Shown piece after piece: positions 35,838-44,437 of a DNA stretch of 64,000 nt. The DNA is taken from contig JAHHID010000002.1 in the NCBI GenBank assembly GCA_019359015.1, positions 62,001 to 126,000 on the forward strand, in the 5' to 3' direction. Each line of letters starts with the position of its first letter. The stretch's first letter is position 1. A program made the translations under genes and the position numbers. The notes beneath the pieces are model-generated. The model was not told the origin of the DNA and did no database searches. It was given only the letters and a program-made list of their open reading frames with translations. The stretch is from Spirirestis rafaelensis WJT71-NPBG6 (lineage in GTDB: Bacteria; Cyanobacteriota; Cyanobacteriia; Cyanobacteriales; Nostocaceae).

Positions 35838-37694
35838 ATGAATCAGTTTCTCTTCTCAACAAGTTGGTGCGTCCCTATTTATGGCTTAGTAGGCGCGATT
35901 TTAACTTTGCCGTGGGCAATGGGAATAATTCGGCGTACAGGACCTAGACCAGCAGCATATTTAAACATCTTGACGACTGTATTGGCTTTTGTCCACAGTC
36001 TATTTGTGTTTATAGATATCTGGAATAGAGAACCGGAAACTTTTACGATCGCCTGGTTTTCGGCAGCAGATTTTGACTTATCGTTTGCGTTGGACATCTC
36101 GCCGATAAGTATTGGGGCATCATTTTTAATCACGGCGTTAAGTCTGTTAGCACAGATTTATGCCTTAGGTTACATGGAAAAGGATTGGGCGATCGCTCGT
36201 TTCTTTGCCATGATGGGATTTTTTGAAGCAGCGTTGAGTGGTTTAGCCATGAGTGACTCGTTGTTTCTCAGTTATGCCCTGTTAGAAGTCTTAACCCTTT
36301 CGACTTACTTGCTGGTAGGATTTTGGTATGCTCAACCTTTGGTAGTGACAGCAGCGCGAGATGCATTTTTTACCAAACGGGTAGGAGATTTATTGCTGTT
36401 GATGGGAGTAGTAACGCTTTCCACAATGGCAGGTAGTTTAAACTTTTCCGATTTATATGAATGGGCGCAAACGGCAAACTTAAATCCGCTGACATCAACT
36501 TTACTCGGTTTAGCATTGATAGCCGGACCAGCTGGTAAATGCGCTCAATTTCCCTTGCATTTGTGGTTAGACGAAGCGATGGAAGGTCCCAACCCAGCTT
36601 CGGTAATGCGGAACTCATTGGTAGTAGCTGGTGGTGCGTATCTACTATTTAAACTTCAGCCGATTTTAGCGCTTTCGCCAGTTGCTTTGAACGCTTTGAT
36701 AATTATGGGTACAGTTACAGCAATAGGTGCAAGCTTAGTGTCCCTTGCCCAAACAGACATTAAACGGGCATTATCCCATTCTACCAGTGCTTACATGGGA
36801 TTAGTATTTTTGGCGGTAGGTTTGCAGCAAGGAGGTGTCGGGTTAATGTTGCTGTTGAGCCATGCGATCGCTAAAGCATTATTATTCATGAGTTCGGGTT
36901 CAGTTATATTCACCACTAACAGCCAAGACTTGACAGAAATGGGCGGTTTGTGGTCGCGGATGCCGGCAACCACCACAGCTTACATCGTCGGTTCAGCTGG
37001 ATTAGTATCGCTACTGCCATTAGGTAGTTTTTGGGCAATGCTGTCATGGGCTGATGGCTTTGTGGCGATTAACCCTTGGGTGATTGGTGTATTGTTATTA
37101 GTTAACGGCTTAACGGCATTAAATTTGACACGAGTCTTTCGATTGGTGTTTTGGGGTGAAGCGCAACAAAAGACCCATCGCGCCCCAGAAGTCGGTTGGA
37201 CAATGGCATTTCCAATGGTATCCTTAACAATAGTCACGCTGTTACTCCCAGTGATGCTACAGCAATGGTATCTGCTACCTACCTGGGAAAGTGTCAACTG
37301 GTATGTAGTGTTGGTATTAGTTTCATCTACCTTAATAGGGGTAGGTACAGGATGTACAATTTATCTGCACAAAGGTTGGTCAAGATCAACAGTACTCGCT
37401 TGGAGATTTGTGCAAGATTTATTGGGTTATGACTTTTATATTGACCGAGTTTACCGATTGACAGTAGTAGGTGCAGTAGCGCTACTTTCGAGGATTTCTG
37501 CTTGGAGCGATCGCTACATAGTTGATGGTTTAGTTAACTTAGTCGGCATCGCTACAATTTTCAGTGGACAAAGCTTAAAATACAGCATTTCCGGTCAATC
37601 GCAAGGATATATGTTAACTATCGTTGCGGTCGTCAGCGTGCTAGGGTTTTTTATTAGCTGGTCATTAGGTTTATTGGACAAGTTCCCGTTTTAA
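35838..37694 (+). CDS. ndhF4: NAD(P)H-quinone oxidoreductase subunit F4 (NdhF4)
   Basis: The product is 618 aa with about 16 membrane spans, a complex-I NuoL/NdhF-type proton-pumping subunit. Motifs include the LQLW-like HLWLDEAMEGPNPASV block and LAQTDIKRALSHSTSAYMG. The F4 assignment rests on the operon with ndhD4 and cupB and on the short C-terminus compared with NdhF1. The NDH-1MS' complex (with NdhD4 and CupB) does constitutive low-affinity CO2 uptake in the thylakoid membrane. It starts at ATG 35838. Confidence 0.93.
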   Translation: MNQFLFSTSWCVPIYGLVGAILTLPWAMGIIRRTGPRPAAYLNILTTVLAFVHSLFVFIDIWNREPETFTIAWFSAADFDLSFALDISPISIGASFLITALSLLAQIYALGYMEKDWAIARFFAMMGFFEAALSGLAMSDSLFLSYALLEVLTLSTYLLVGFWYAQPLVVTAARDAFFTKRVGDLLLLMGVVTLSTMAGSLNFSDLYEWAQTANLNPLTSTLLGLALIAGPAGKCAQFPLHLWLDEAMEGPNPASVMRNSLVVAGGAYLLFKLQPILALSPVALNALIIMGTVTAIGASLVSLAQTDIKRALSHSTSAYMGLVFLAVGLQQGGVGLMLLLSHAIAKALLFMSSGSVIFTTNSQDLTEMGGLWSRMPATTTAYIVGSAGLVSLLPLGSFWAMLSWADGFVAINPWVIGVLLLVNGLTALNLTRVFRLVFWGEAQQKTHRAPEVGWTMAFPMVSLTIVTLLLPVMLQQWYLLPTWESVNWYVVLVLVSSTLIGVGTGCTIYLHKGWSRSTVLAWRFVQDLLGYDFYIDRVYRLTVVGAVALLSRISAWSDRYIVDGLVNLVGIATIFSGQSLKYSISGQSQGYMLTIVAVVSVLGFFISWSLGLLDKFPF

Positions 37695-37704
37695 AAGTTA
37701 ACAC

Positions 37705-37870
37705 TCAGGAGTCAGGAGTCAGGAGGAGGCAGTGCGGTGGACGGGTTCCCCGGCATAAAGGAGGCAGTGCGTTGGGCGGCTCTGCCGACTTGAAGCACCT
37801 GCCGTCATCTGCCGTTCAGAAGTTAAAAGTCTCCTTGTCTCCTTGTCCCCTTGTCTGCTTGTCTCCCCAC
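37705..37870. repeat. ndhF4-ndhD4 spacer with short tandem repeats
   Basis: Heptamer-type GTCAGGA copies (around 37705-37725), GGAGGCAGTGCG copies, and CTCCTTGTCTC-type copies (37826-37866) fill the gap. No gene is present. Confidence 0.55.
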
Positions 37871-37892
37871 TCCCCTTAACTAATTTGTGTCT

Positions 37893-39389
37893 ATGCTCAG
37901 TGCTTTAATTTTGCTGCCGTTGTTCGGTGCGGCTTTAATTGGGTTTTTGCCGATAGCCATGAATGGGAAAATTTCCCGTGGGATGGCTTTGGTTTTTAGT
38001 GCGATCGCTTTTTTGTGGACAATTGTACTATCTATTCAGTTTAATCCCGGACAAGTAACCCAACAGTTTGCAGAGATCATTCCCTGGGTAGATGTCTTGG
38101 GTTTGAACTACAACTTAGGAATAGACGGTTTGTCTATGCCATTGTTGCTGTTGAATGGGCTTTTGACTTGTATAGCCATTTACAGCAGCGATGAATCTTT
38201 GCAGCGTCCTCGGTTTTATTACAGTTTGCTACTGCTGTTAAATGCTGGGGTAACTGGAGCATTTTTAGCACAGGATTTACTGCTATTTTTCCTATTTTAC
38301 GAGTTGGAATTGATTCCCCTGTATTTGCTAATTGCGATTTGGGGTGGACAACGACGAGGTTATGCAGCGACAAAATTCTTAATTTATACTGCTTTATCAG
38401 GAATTTTGATTTTAGCAAGTTTCCTCGGTTTGGTTTGGTTGAGTCATGCGCCTAGTTTTGCGCTCTCAAGCTTGGATGCGAAAGCCCTACCTTTGGGAAC
38501 ACAAATTTTATTGCTAGCGGGGATTTTGATAGGTTTTGGAATTAAAATTCCTCTAGTTCCTTTTCATACTTGGTTGCCAGATGCTCACGTCGAAGCTTCC
38601 ACACCGATATCTGTATTGTTAGCTGGTGTGTTGTTGAAGTTGGGAACTTACGGGTTACTGCGGTTTGGCATGAACTTGTTACCAGAAGCTTGGAGTTATT
38701 TGGCTCCTTGGTTGGCGACTTGGGCAGTGGTGAGTGTGCTTTATGGTGCATCGTGCGCGATCGCCCAAAAAGATATGAAAAAAATGGTAGCATACAGTTC
38801 TATTGCACACATGGGCTACGTACTGTTAGCTGCTGCTGCCGCCACACCTTTAAGCATATTAGGAACAGTTATGCAAATGATCAGCCACGGCTTGATTTCC
38901 GCACTACTGTTTTTGCTGGTGGGAGTTGTGTATAAAAAAGCCGGAAGCCGCGATTTAGACGTACTTAAAGGACTCCTCAACCCAGAACGAGGAATGCCTG
39001 TAATTGGTAGCTTAATGCTTTTAGGTGTGATGGCTAGCGCAGGTATACCGGGAATGGTCGGGTTTATTTCTGAGTTTATTATCTTTCGTGGGAGTTTCCC
39101 CGTTTTTCCGGTGCAAACCCTGCTGTCGATGATTGGTACAGGCTTAACCGCTGTTTACTTCTTACTTTTGCTAAACCGCGCCTTTTTTGGACGCTTATCT
39201 GTGCAAGTGATGAATTTGCCTCGCGTGTATTGGAGCGATCGCCTTCCATCTGTGGTATTAGCAATATTGATTGTCATTTTGGGTATTCAACCGACTTGGT
39301 TAATACGCTGGACTGAACCAACCATCACCGCAATGGTTAATGCCCAAAGCGTAGTCGCAATATCTCCAGACAAAATCAAAAGTAATTGA
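37893..39389 (+). CDS. ndhD4: NAD(P)H-quinone oxidoreductase subunit D4 (NdhD4)
   Basis: The product is 498 aa with about 14 membrane spans, a NuoM/NdhD-type subunit. It shows EAELELIPLYLLIAIWG-like FLFYELELIPLYLLIAIWGG, HTWLPDAHVEASTPISVLLAG and AQKDMKKMVAYSSIAHMGYVLL. The frame opens at GTG 37887, two codons earlier; ATG 37893 is preferred because homologues start at MLSALILLPL. With NdhF4 and CupB it makes up the CO2-hydrating arm of NDH-1MS'. It is 192 bp after ndhF4, across a repeat-rich spacer. Confidence 0.93.
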   Translation: MLSALILLPLFGAALIGFLPIAMNGKISRGMALVFSAIAFLWTIVLSIQFNPGQVTQQFAEIIPWVDVLGLNYNLGIDGLSMPLLLLNGLLTCIAIYSSDESLQRPRFYYSLLLLLNAGVTGAFLAQDLLLFFLFYELELIPLYLLIAIWGGQRRGYAATKFLIYTALSGILILASFLGLVWLSHAPSFALSSLDAKALPLGTQILLLAGILIGFGIKIPLVPFHTWLPDAHVEASTPISVLLAGVLLKLGTYGLLRFGMNLLPEAWSYLAPWLATWAVVSVLYGASCAIAQKDMKKMVAYSSIAHMGYVLLAAAAATPLSILGTVMQMISHGLISALLFLLVGVVYKKAGSRDLDVLKGLLNPERGMPVIGSLMLLGVMASAGIPGMVGFISEFIIFRGSFPVFPVQTLLSMIGTGLTAVYFLLLLNRAFFGRLSVQVMNLPRVYWSDRLPSVVLAILIVILGIQPTWLIRWTEPTITAMVNAQSVVAISPDKIKSN

Positions 39390-39402
39390 GAAATGGATAA
39401 TT

Positions 39403-39462
39403 GTTAGTGGTTAGTAGATAGTGGATAGTAATTAAGAAAACAACTAAAAACTAACCACTAAC
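39403..39462. repeat. Perfect 12-bp inverted repeat between ndhD4 and cupB
   Basis: GTTAGTGGTTAG (39403-39414) pairs exactly with CTAACCACTAAC (39451-39462). It stands in the ndhD4-cupB spacer and is part of a set of STRR-type stems in this region. Confidence 0.6.
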
Positions 39463-39509
39463 GAATAACAACTAACAATCTGTATTTTAAATCCCCAGGA
39501 GAAACAGCA

Positions 39510-40640
39510 ATGGTAACTATTACAAAGAAGCTTGCCAACCACCCTCTTTCTAAATATATTCAACTTCTCCAAAAAGGAGAAGCATTACTTCCTGATAATC
39601 CCGAAAACGTATTAGAAGTAGTTGGTATTCTCAAAAGTTATGGCGTAGTTTTAGATGCTTACTCCAAAAATCTAATTTACATCGCTGAAAATCAATTTTT
39701 AGTATTTTTTCCCTTTTTTAAATACTTTAATGGTGAGATTACTTTCAAGAAATTATTACGTCATTGGTGGCATGACAGAATCAACTTTGAATATGCTGAA
39801 TATTGCATGAAAGCTATGCTTTGGCATGGTGGGGGTGGGTTAGATGAATATTTGGATTCAGCAGAATTTGAAGAAAGAGCCAAAGTTGTTATTGATGCCA
39901 AATTTAAAAATAATCCCCTGATGAGCGGAGTTAAGCAACTATTTCCTGATTTCTTAACTGAACAGTTGCGCGTAACTTCTTACTATACTGGTTTGGGTCA
40001 ATTTTGGCGAGTCATGGCTGATATGTTTCTCAGTTTATCAGACCTCTACGACCAAGGCAAAATCAAATCAATTCCTCAAGTTGTAGATCATATTAAAGGG
40101 GAATTGGTAGCAAATGCAAGTAAGCCAATTACCTATGCTGTTAAAGTGCGGGATAAAGTTTATGAAATTATTCCCGAAAGCGTTGGTTTAACCTTTCTTG
40201 CAGATACGGCAATTCCTTATGTCGAGGCTGTTTTCTTTCGAGGAACGCCTTTTCATGGGACAGTTTCATATAATGCCCAAGCTTATCAAATTCCGCCCGA
40301 TCAAGCACGATTTCAATATGGTGCTTTGTATGCCGATCCTTTGCCCATTGGTGGTGCAGGTATTCCTCCTACCTTATTAATGCAGGATATGCGCCACTTT
40401 CTACCAGAGTATTTACACGAAGTTTATCGTCGCAGTCGCAGGGGTGAAGATGATTTGCGGGTACAAATTTGCATGAGTTTCCAAAAATCGATGTTCTGTG
40501 TTACCACAGCAACGATTTTAGGATTGATGCCTCATCCTTTGGATAGCCAAAATCCAGATGAGCAACATGCTAATCAAGTGTATTTAGTAAAGTGGATGGA
40601 TAGGCTACAAAATTCGCGGTTGTTGGATGTTAATGAGTAA
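39510..40640 (+). CDS. cupB: CO2 hydration protein CupB (ChpX)
   Basis: The product is 376 aa, a CupA/CupB family member. It has KYIQLLQKGEALLPDNPENV, LLRHWWHDRINFEYAEYCMKAMLWHGGGGLDEYL and HFLPEYLHEVYRRSRRGEDDLRVQICMSFQKSMFCV, with His/Asp/Cys residues that likely bind zinc. It converts CO2 to bicarbonate at the NDH-1MS' complex. It is called CupB because of the linked ndhF4/ndhD4 and the lack of cupS. AGGAGA lies nine bases before ATG 39510. It is the last gene of the operon. Confidence 0.93.
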   Translation: MVTITKKLANHPLSKYIQLLQKGEALLPDNPENVLEVVGILKSYGVVLDAYSKNLIYIAENQFLVFFPFFKYFNGEITFKKLLRHWWHDRINFEYAEYCMKAMLWHGGGGLDEYLDSAEFEERAKVVIDAKFKNNPLMSGVKQLFPDFLTEQLRVTSYYTGLGQFWRVMADMFLSLSDLYDQGKIKSIPQVVDHIKGELVANASKPITYAVKVRDKVYEIIPESVGLTFLADTAIPYVEAVFFRGTPFHGTVSYNAQAYQIPPDQARFQYGALYADPLPIGGAGIPPTLLMQDMRHFLPEYLHEVYRRSRRGEDDLRVQICMSFQKSMFCVTTATILGLMPHPLDSQNPDEQHANQVYLVKWMDRLQNSRLLDVNE

Positions 40641-40972
40641 GTATTTTTCAAGAGGGCAAGGGGAAAGAAGAGCGCTTTGCTAACTTAACTTTTTGGAGTA
40701 ATTCTTTTTAAGAAAGTAGCAACCCAGCTAGAAAGAAGTGCGCTAATGAAGAAAAATCTCATTCGCAAAAACCACAACCAATCTAGCTGGCAAACAGCAA
40801 CGCTGACAAATGAGAAAATCAGCGTAATTGTACCTAAAAAAATTAAAATAATGGTATAAATGCGTATGGCAATTAAAGGCGTTTTCTTGATATTTAGAAC
40901 AGAAAGCGCAGGGCAATTCACAAGACATCGCCTTTAACTTATAATTTTTGCTGACGCTACCAGTAATCGTAA
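40641..40972. other. 332-bp spacer with a doubtful small membrane ORF
   Basis: The only candidate gene is the minus-strand ORF at 40685-40921, listed separately. Otherwise nothing is recognised. Confidence 0.4.
40685..40921 (-). CDS. Possible small membrane protein, 78 aa
   Basis: An ORF from ATG 40921 with two hydrophobic segments (IAIRIYTIILIFLGTITLIFS and MRFFFISALLSSWVATFL) and a basic end. No family is recognised, and no strong ribosome site is seen. It stands between cupB and the broken MpaB gene, transcribed against both. It may be a real small membrane protein or a chance frame in AT-rich DNA. Confidence 0.35.
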   Translation of the reverse strand: MNCPALSVLNIKKTPLIAIRIYTIILIFLGTITLIFSFVSVAVCQLDWLWFLRMRFFFISALLSSWVATFLKRITPKS

Positions 40973-41832
40973 GTGTATATCAATCGGTACGACAATCTCC
41001 GTCGCATTGAAAAACTCGATCCACTACAAGACCATTGTCAGATTTATCATCTGATGACTGGTTACGAGTTTCCTTGGGACATGACGCGATCGCGCTTATG
41101 TTGCTTTAATGCGAACTTATTGCGTTCCCAGTATTTCTAAATTACTGGATAAAACCGGAGAATTTAACAAGCGCCCTCAAAAACGCTACGATGATACCTC
41201 AATCATTGTTGTCGAGATTAGCAAGTGGGGTTATGAAAGCGATCGCGGTCAGGAAGCAATCCAACGCATGAATGCTATGCACTCACGCTTTAAGATTGAC
41301 AATGCCGATTTTCTCTATGTTCTTTCCACTTTTATTTATGAACCGATCCGCTGGAATGCGCGTTTTGGTTGGCGTTTGATGTGCGAAGAAGAAAAATTAG
41401 CTGCTTTTTATTTCTGGCGAGAAGTAGGGTTAAGAATGCATATTCAAAATATCCCCGAAACTTATGATAAATTTGAACGCTATAACCTAGACTACGAACG
41501 CGAACACTTTCGTTATTCTGATACTAATAGGCGAGTTGGTGAATCAACCCGCGATTTATTTTTGAGTTGGTATCCGTCTTGGATGCGATCGCCACTCAAA
41601 CCTGTAATCTACGCTTTACTTGATAATACAATGCTCGATGCCTTTCGCGCGTGAACATTCCCCTCAATGGCTACGTTTGAGTGTTGCAAATACTTTGAAA
41701 CTTCGGGGTAAAGTATTGCGTTTCTTCCCACCCCGGAATCAGCCTAACTTCTTTATTGACTCTCCTACCCGTAGCTATCCCACTGGCTATGAGATAGCTA
41801 ATTTAGGACCATCAGAAAACCGTAAGAGTTAA
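40973..41832 (+). pseudogene. MpaB-family oxygenase (DUF2236), two frameshifts
   Basis: Three fragments in three frames line up as one protein of about 285 aa. Fragment 1 starts at GTG 40973 (NRYDNLRRIEKLDPLQDH, TGYEFPWDMTR) and runs out of frame near 41095. Fragment 2 (to TGA 41652-41654) has ALMRTYCVPSI, GEFNKRPQKRYDD, ADFLYVLSTFIYEPIRWN and YEREHFRYSDTNRRVGE. Fragment 3 continues past 41650 with REHSPQWLRLSV and SYPTGYEIANLGP. Each break needs one extra base, inside GCGATCGCG- and CGCGCG-like text. MpaB-type proteins are haem-containing oxygenases; substrate unknown. Confidence 0.8.
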
Positions 41833-41836
41833 AAAA

Positions 41837-42598
41837 TTAAGCTTCTGGTTCAATGCCAAGCGATCGCAACTGTGCAGCCAAGCGATCGGCTCTTTGACGT
41901 TCTTGTTCAGCTTTTTGACGTTCTTGTTCGGCTCTTTGGCGTTCTTGTTCGGCTCTTTCATCACCAGTCAACAACAAATTACCTTGCAAATCCCACCAGC
42001 GCAGCCAAGGTAATTCCGCATTTTGATATTCTCCTTGCCAAATGCCTAGCTCAACTCGTAAAGGTGCAATAGGATAATGTCCTCGTTCATTTGCTGCTAA
42101 TAACTGATACTGTCCGCCAATGAATTCATATACTTCTACACTAGCTTTTTTGACTTCGTAAATAGCATAGAAAGGAGGACGAATCACCTGCTCATAAATC
42201 CAAAATTTGCCCGTCCAAGGGGTTTTGTCTCTTTCTTCATTCCCATTACCAGAGACAAATTCTAACACAATCAATGGGGCGATAAATTCTCGCCAGAACA
42301 CATAAGAGCGGCGCGTTATCCCATCCAGCAAAGGTGGTACATTTCCTACATAAAACCAATCCGGTGCTTCTGCTCCTTTCTCTGGGGGGTCGGTTAACCG
42401 CCAGTAAATGCCTAAATCTTGACCAATACAATATTGACCATCAGGATGTAATTGCTTGAGGATGGGTGTAATTGAGTCAGTCAGTAAAATGCTTTGGGGA
42501 TGCTCTTGCCAGTTTTTCACAAATGTGCCATCAGACTCTGGTAGCTGCGTATGGTCGGGGAAAGGAGTGAGGTCAGTGGCTAGATTAATTGCAGTCAT
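41837..42598 (-). CDS. Uma2-family (DUF820) restriction endonuclease-like protein
   Basis: The product is 253 aa. The PD-(D/E)xK-type core has EAPDWFYVGNVPP, APLIVLEFVSGNG and KTPWTGKFWIYEQVI; the C-terminal 45 residues are a charged coiled coil made of EQERQRA/K repeats that ends SLGIEPEA. Uma2 proteins are very abundant in cyanobacteria and their role is unclear, possibly nuclease-like. Two fossil copies of its C-terminal tail lie at 44032-44057 and 44343-44369. Convergent with the MpaB pseudogene, 4 bp apart. Confidence 0.88.
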   Translation of the reverse strand: MTAINLATDLTPFPDHTQLPESDGTFVKNWQEHPQSILLTDSITPILKQLHPDGQYCIGQDLGIYWRLTDPPEKGAEAPDWFYVGNVPPLLDGITRRSYVFWREFIAPLIVLEFVSGNGNEERDKTPWTGKFWIYEQVIRPPFYAIYEVKKASVEVYEFIGGQYQLLAANERGHYPIAPLRVELGIWQGEYQNAELPWLRWWDLQGNLLLTGDERAEQERQRAEQERQKAEQERQRADRLAAQLRSLGIEPEA

Positions 42599-42821
42599 AG
42601 GGCTACTACCCTCGCGTTCTTCGTGAGGTTTGTTCTTTAGTTTAGCAATAGAGGGAGGAAAAGAGCGATCGCTTATCTTATCCAGATTTTAAATTAGTTT
42701 AGCAAGCATAGACGCTTCCTCAGCTTGTCGTGAGACATCGCAGTTTTTCCGCAAAACTAGGTTCAAGTTGTGAAGCCTCTGTTGTGTGAGAATTAATGCA
42801 AGTATTTTGGGAGTTGCAAAC

Positions 42822-43799
42822 GTGGTTTGGCTAGCAGGCGATCGGTTGCAAGGTGGAAAATACACCATTGAAAGAGAGTTGGGACGGGGACGCTTTGGCA
42901 TCACCTATTTGGTAAGAAATAAGAATGGCGATCGCCTAGTCGTTAAAACCTTAAATGATGACCTGCTCAGATCCCTTACCCAGCAGGAGCGCGAACGTTT
43001 GGAGACGATGTTTTGGCAAGAGGCTGTAAAACTTACTCGATGTAAGCATCAGCATATTGTACAGGTTGCAGAACCCTTCAAGGAAGGAGAGCATTGGTGT
43101 TTGGTAATGGAATATGTGGACGGGGTGAGTTTAGCTGATCGTCGTCAACAAATACTTTCAGAACAAGAAGCACTACGCTACATTCAGCAAATTGGGGAAG
43201 CTTTGATAGTAGTGCATGAGAATCGGTTGATTCATCGGGATGTACATCCAGGAAATATCTTTTTGCGGGTGCGAGATGGACAAGCTGAAGCGGTGCTGAT
43301 CGACTTTGGTTTAGCTCTGGATTTTGACCATATTTTAACGACAAACCGAACCAAGGAAACTTCTGAGGGATTTACACCCCCTGAGCTTTACGCTCAAAGT
43401 ATACCAAGTGGGGCTTATAGCGATATTTATTCTTTGGCAGCTACTTTATATGTACTTTTAACGGGACAAACACCCGTCAGTGCGCTGAAACGTAAGATTG
43501 ACAACGCTCGTTTAGTGGAACCGAAAGACTTGAATAATCTGGTTAGCGATCGCACAAACCGCGCAATTTTGATGGGTATGAAGCTAAATCCGAAGGAGCG
43601 ATCGCAATGGTTTGGGCTGAGTCTAACGCTTCGGTTTTGCTTTGGGTTGTGGTTAATATGTGCCGTTGGGTTGGGGATTGGGCTGTGGATATGGGTTGGG
43701 GTTGGGCTGGGGCTGTGGCTAGGGCTGTGGCTCTGGCTGGGGTTGTGGCTCTGGCTGTGGCTCTGGCTGGGGTTGTGGCTCTGGCTGGAGATAAATTAG
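42822..43799 (+). CDS. Serine/threonine protein kinase with repeat-encoded Trp/Leu-rich tail
   Basis: The product is 325 aa from GTG 42822, which has GGGAG nine bases upstream and gives the usual VVWLAGDRLQGGKYTIERELG start; GTG 42786 is an alternative. The kinase domain (about 10-265) keeps the Gly loop GRGRFGITYL, Lys in LVVKTLN, the HRDVHPGNIF catalytic loop and IDFGLAL. The C-terminus after KERSQ is a stretch of G, L, W and V (about 265-325) encoded by hexanucleotide repeats, predicted as one or two membrane spans. A different frame of the same repeat leads to a normal-looking hydrophobic end to 43906, so the tail may be the result of repeat slippage. Confidence 0.85.
   Translation: MVWLAGDRLQGGKYTIERELGRGRFGITYLVRNKNGDRLVVKTLNDDLLRSLTQQERERLETMFWQEAVKLTRCKHQHIVQVAEPFKEGEHWCLVMEYVDGVSLADRRQQILSEQEALRYIQQIGEALIVVHENRLIHRDVHPGNIFLRVRDGQAEAVLIDFGLALDFDHILTTNRTKETSEGFTPPELYAQSIPSGAYSDIYSLAATLYVLLTGQTPVSALKRKIDNARLVEPKDLNNLVSDRTNRAILMGMKLNPKERSQWFGLSLTLRFCFGLWLICAVGLGIGLWIWVGVGLGLWLGLWLWLGLWLWLWLWLGLWLWLEIN
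43660..43790. repeat. G/T-rich hexanucleotide repeat at the kinase 3' end
   Basis: Units such as GGCTCT, GGCTGG, GGTTGT and GGCTGT alternate, giving WL/GL dipeptides in the kinase frame and VAL/AGV in another frame. Slippage would change the reading frame at the end of the kinase. Confidence 0.75.
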
Positions 43800-44111
43800 A
43801 AGAATCCTTTAGCAAGTCCCACACGTTTTTGATTTTGGCTGGCACTTCTGGTTTAGGCTTGAGTTTGGGATGGCTAGGATACTGGGTCTTTAACACGCGC
43901 TCATAGCTTGATCAAGCTCCAGAAGTTGACTGGCGAACAATTTTGTAGCGGTTGTATCTGGCAAAAAAGCGATGTAGTAGCGACAAGCCGAGGAAAGCCT
44001 TTACGCACCTTTAAGTCAAAGTCCAAAATATTAGGCTTCTGGTTCAACGCCAAGCGATGTAGTAGCGACAAGCTGAGGAAAGCGTCTACGCAATTTCGCC
44101 CATTAAGTAAG
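43800..44111. other. 312-bp spacer with Uma2 tail fossil and direct repeat
   Basis: Left part: the alternative end of the kinase frame (to 43906). Then two 39-bp direct repeats at 43969-44007 and 44054-44092 with few mismatches, the second joined to a Uma2 C-terminal tail fossil (44032-44057, minus strand, SLGVEPEA then stop). Confidence 0.6.
44032..44057 (-). pseudogene. Uma2 C-terminal tail fossil 1
   Basis: The minus strand encodes SLGVEPEA followed by TAA, matching the last residues of the intact Uma2 gene at 41837-42598. Nothing else of the gene is left upstream. Confidence 0.6.
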
Positions 44112-44309
44112 TTAAAAAACGGGTGGCGCAATTGTTGGGAGTGCCTTCTTTAACTCTTGGGACAACGATTCCAAAAACATCATGTCATTGGTGATATCTG
44201 AAACCTCATCATCATTCAAATTCTCTGTTTTTAATTGCTTTTGATAAGCTTCAATCGTATATTCTAGCGCCTCAAGAATAAATCGAATTGCTTTAGGAGA
44301 AAAATTCAC
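44112..44309 (-). CDS. Small helical hypothetical protein, 65 aa
   Basis: A GTG-start ORF for an acidic, helical protein (SPKAIRFILEALEYTIEAYQKQL, DITNDMMFLESLSQELKKAL). No family is recognised. Its amino-acid make-up and lack of rare-frame features suggest a real small gene; no ribosome site is obvious. It stands between two Uma2 tail fossils. Confidence 0.5.
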   Translation of the reverse strand: MNFSPKAIRFILEALEYTIEAYQKQLKTENLNDDEVSDITNDMMFLESLSQELKKALPTIAPPVF

Positions 44310-44342
44310 GATTAATAAGTCCCTTAATAGCCAAAAACCTAT

Positions 44343-44369
44343 GCTTCTGGTTCAATGCCAAGCGATCGC
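44343..44369 (-). pseudogene. Uma2 C-terminal tail fossil 2
   Basis: The minus strand encodes RRSLGIEPEA then TAG, near-identical to the Uma2 tail at 41837-41870, without the rest of the gene. Confidence 0.6.
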
Positions 44370-44437
44370 CTCTGTAAGGGTATCGCCACTGAAAAAATGG
44401 GCAAAAATAGAAGCATCACTCTATGATGAGGTGGATT

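Noticed and set aside
43543-43896. Minus-strand 117-aa frame rich in ARATTPARAT
   Set aside because: It is the complement of the kinase G/T-rich repeat.
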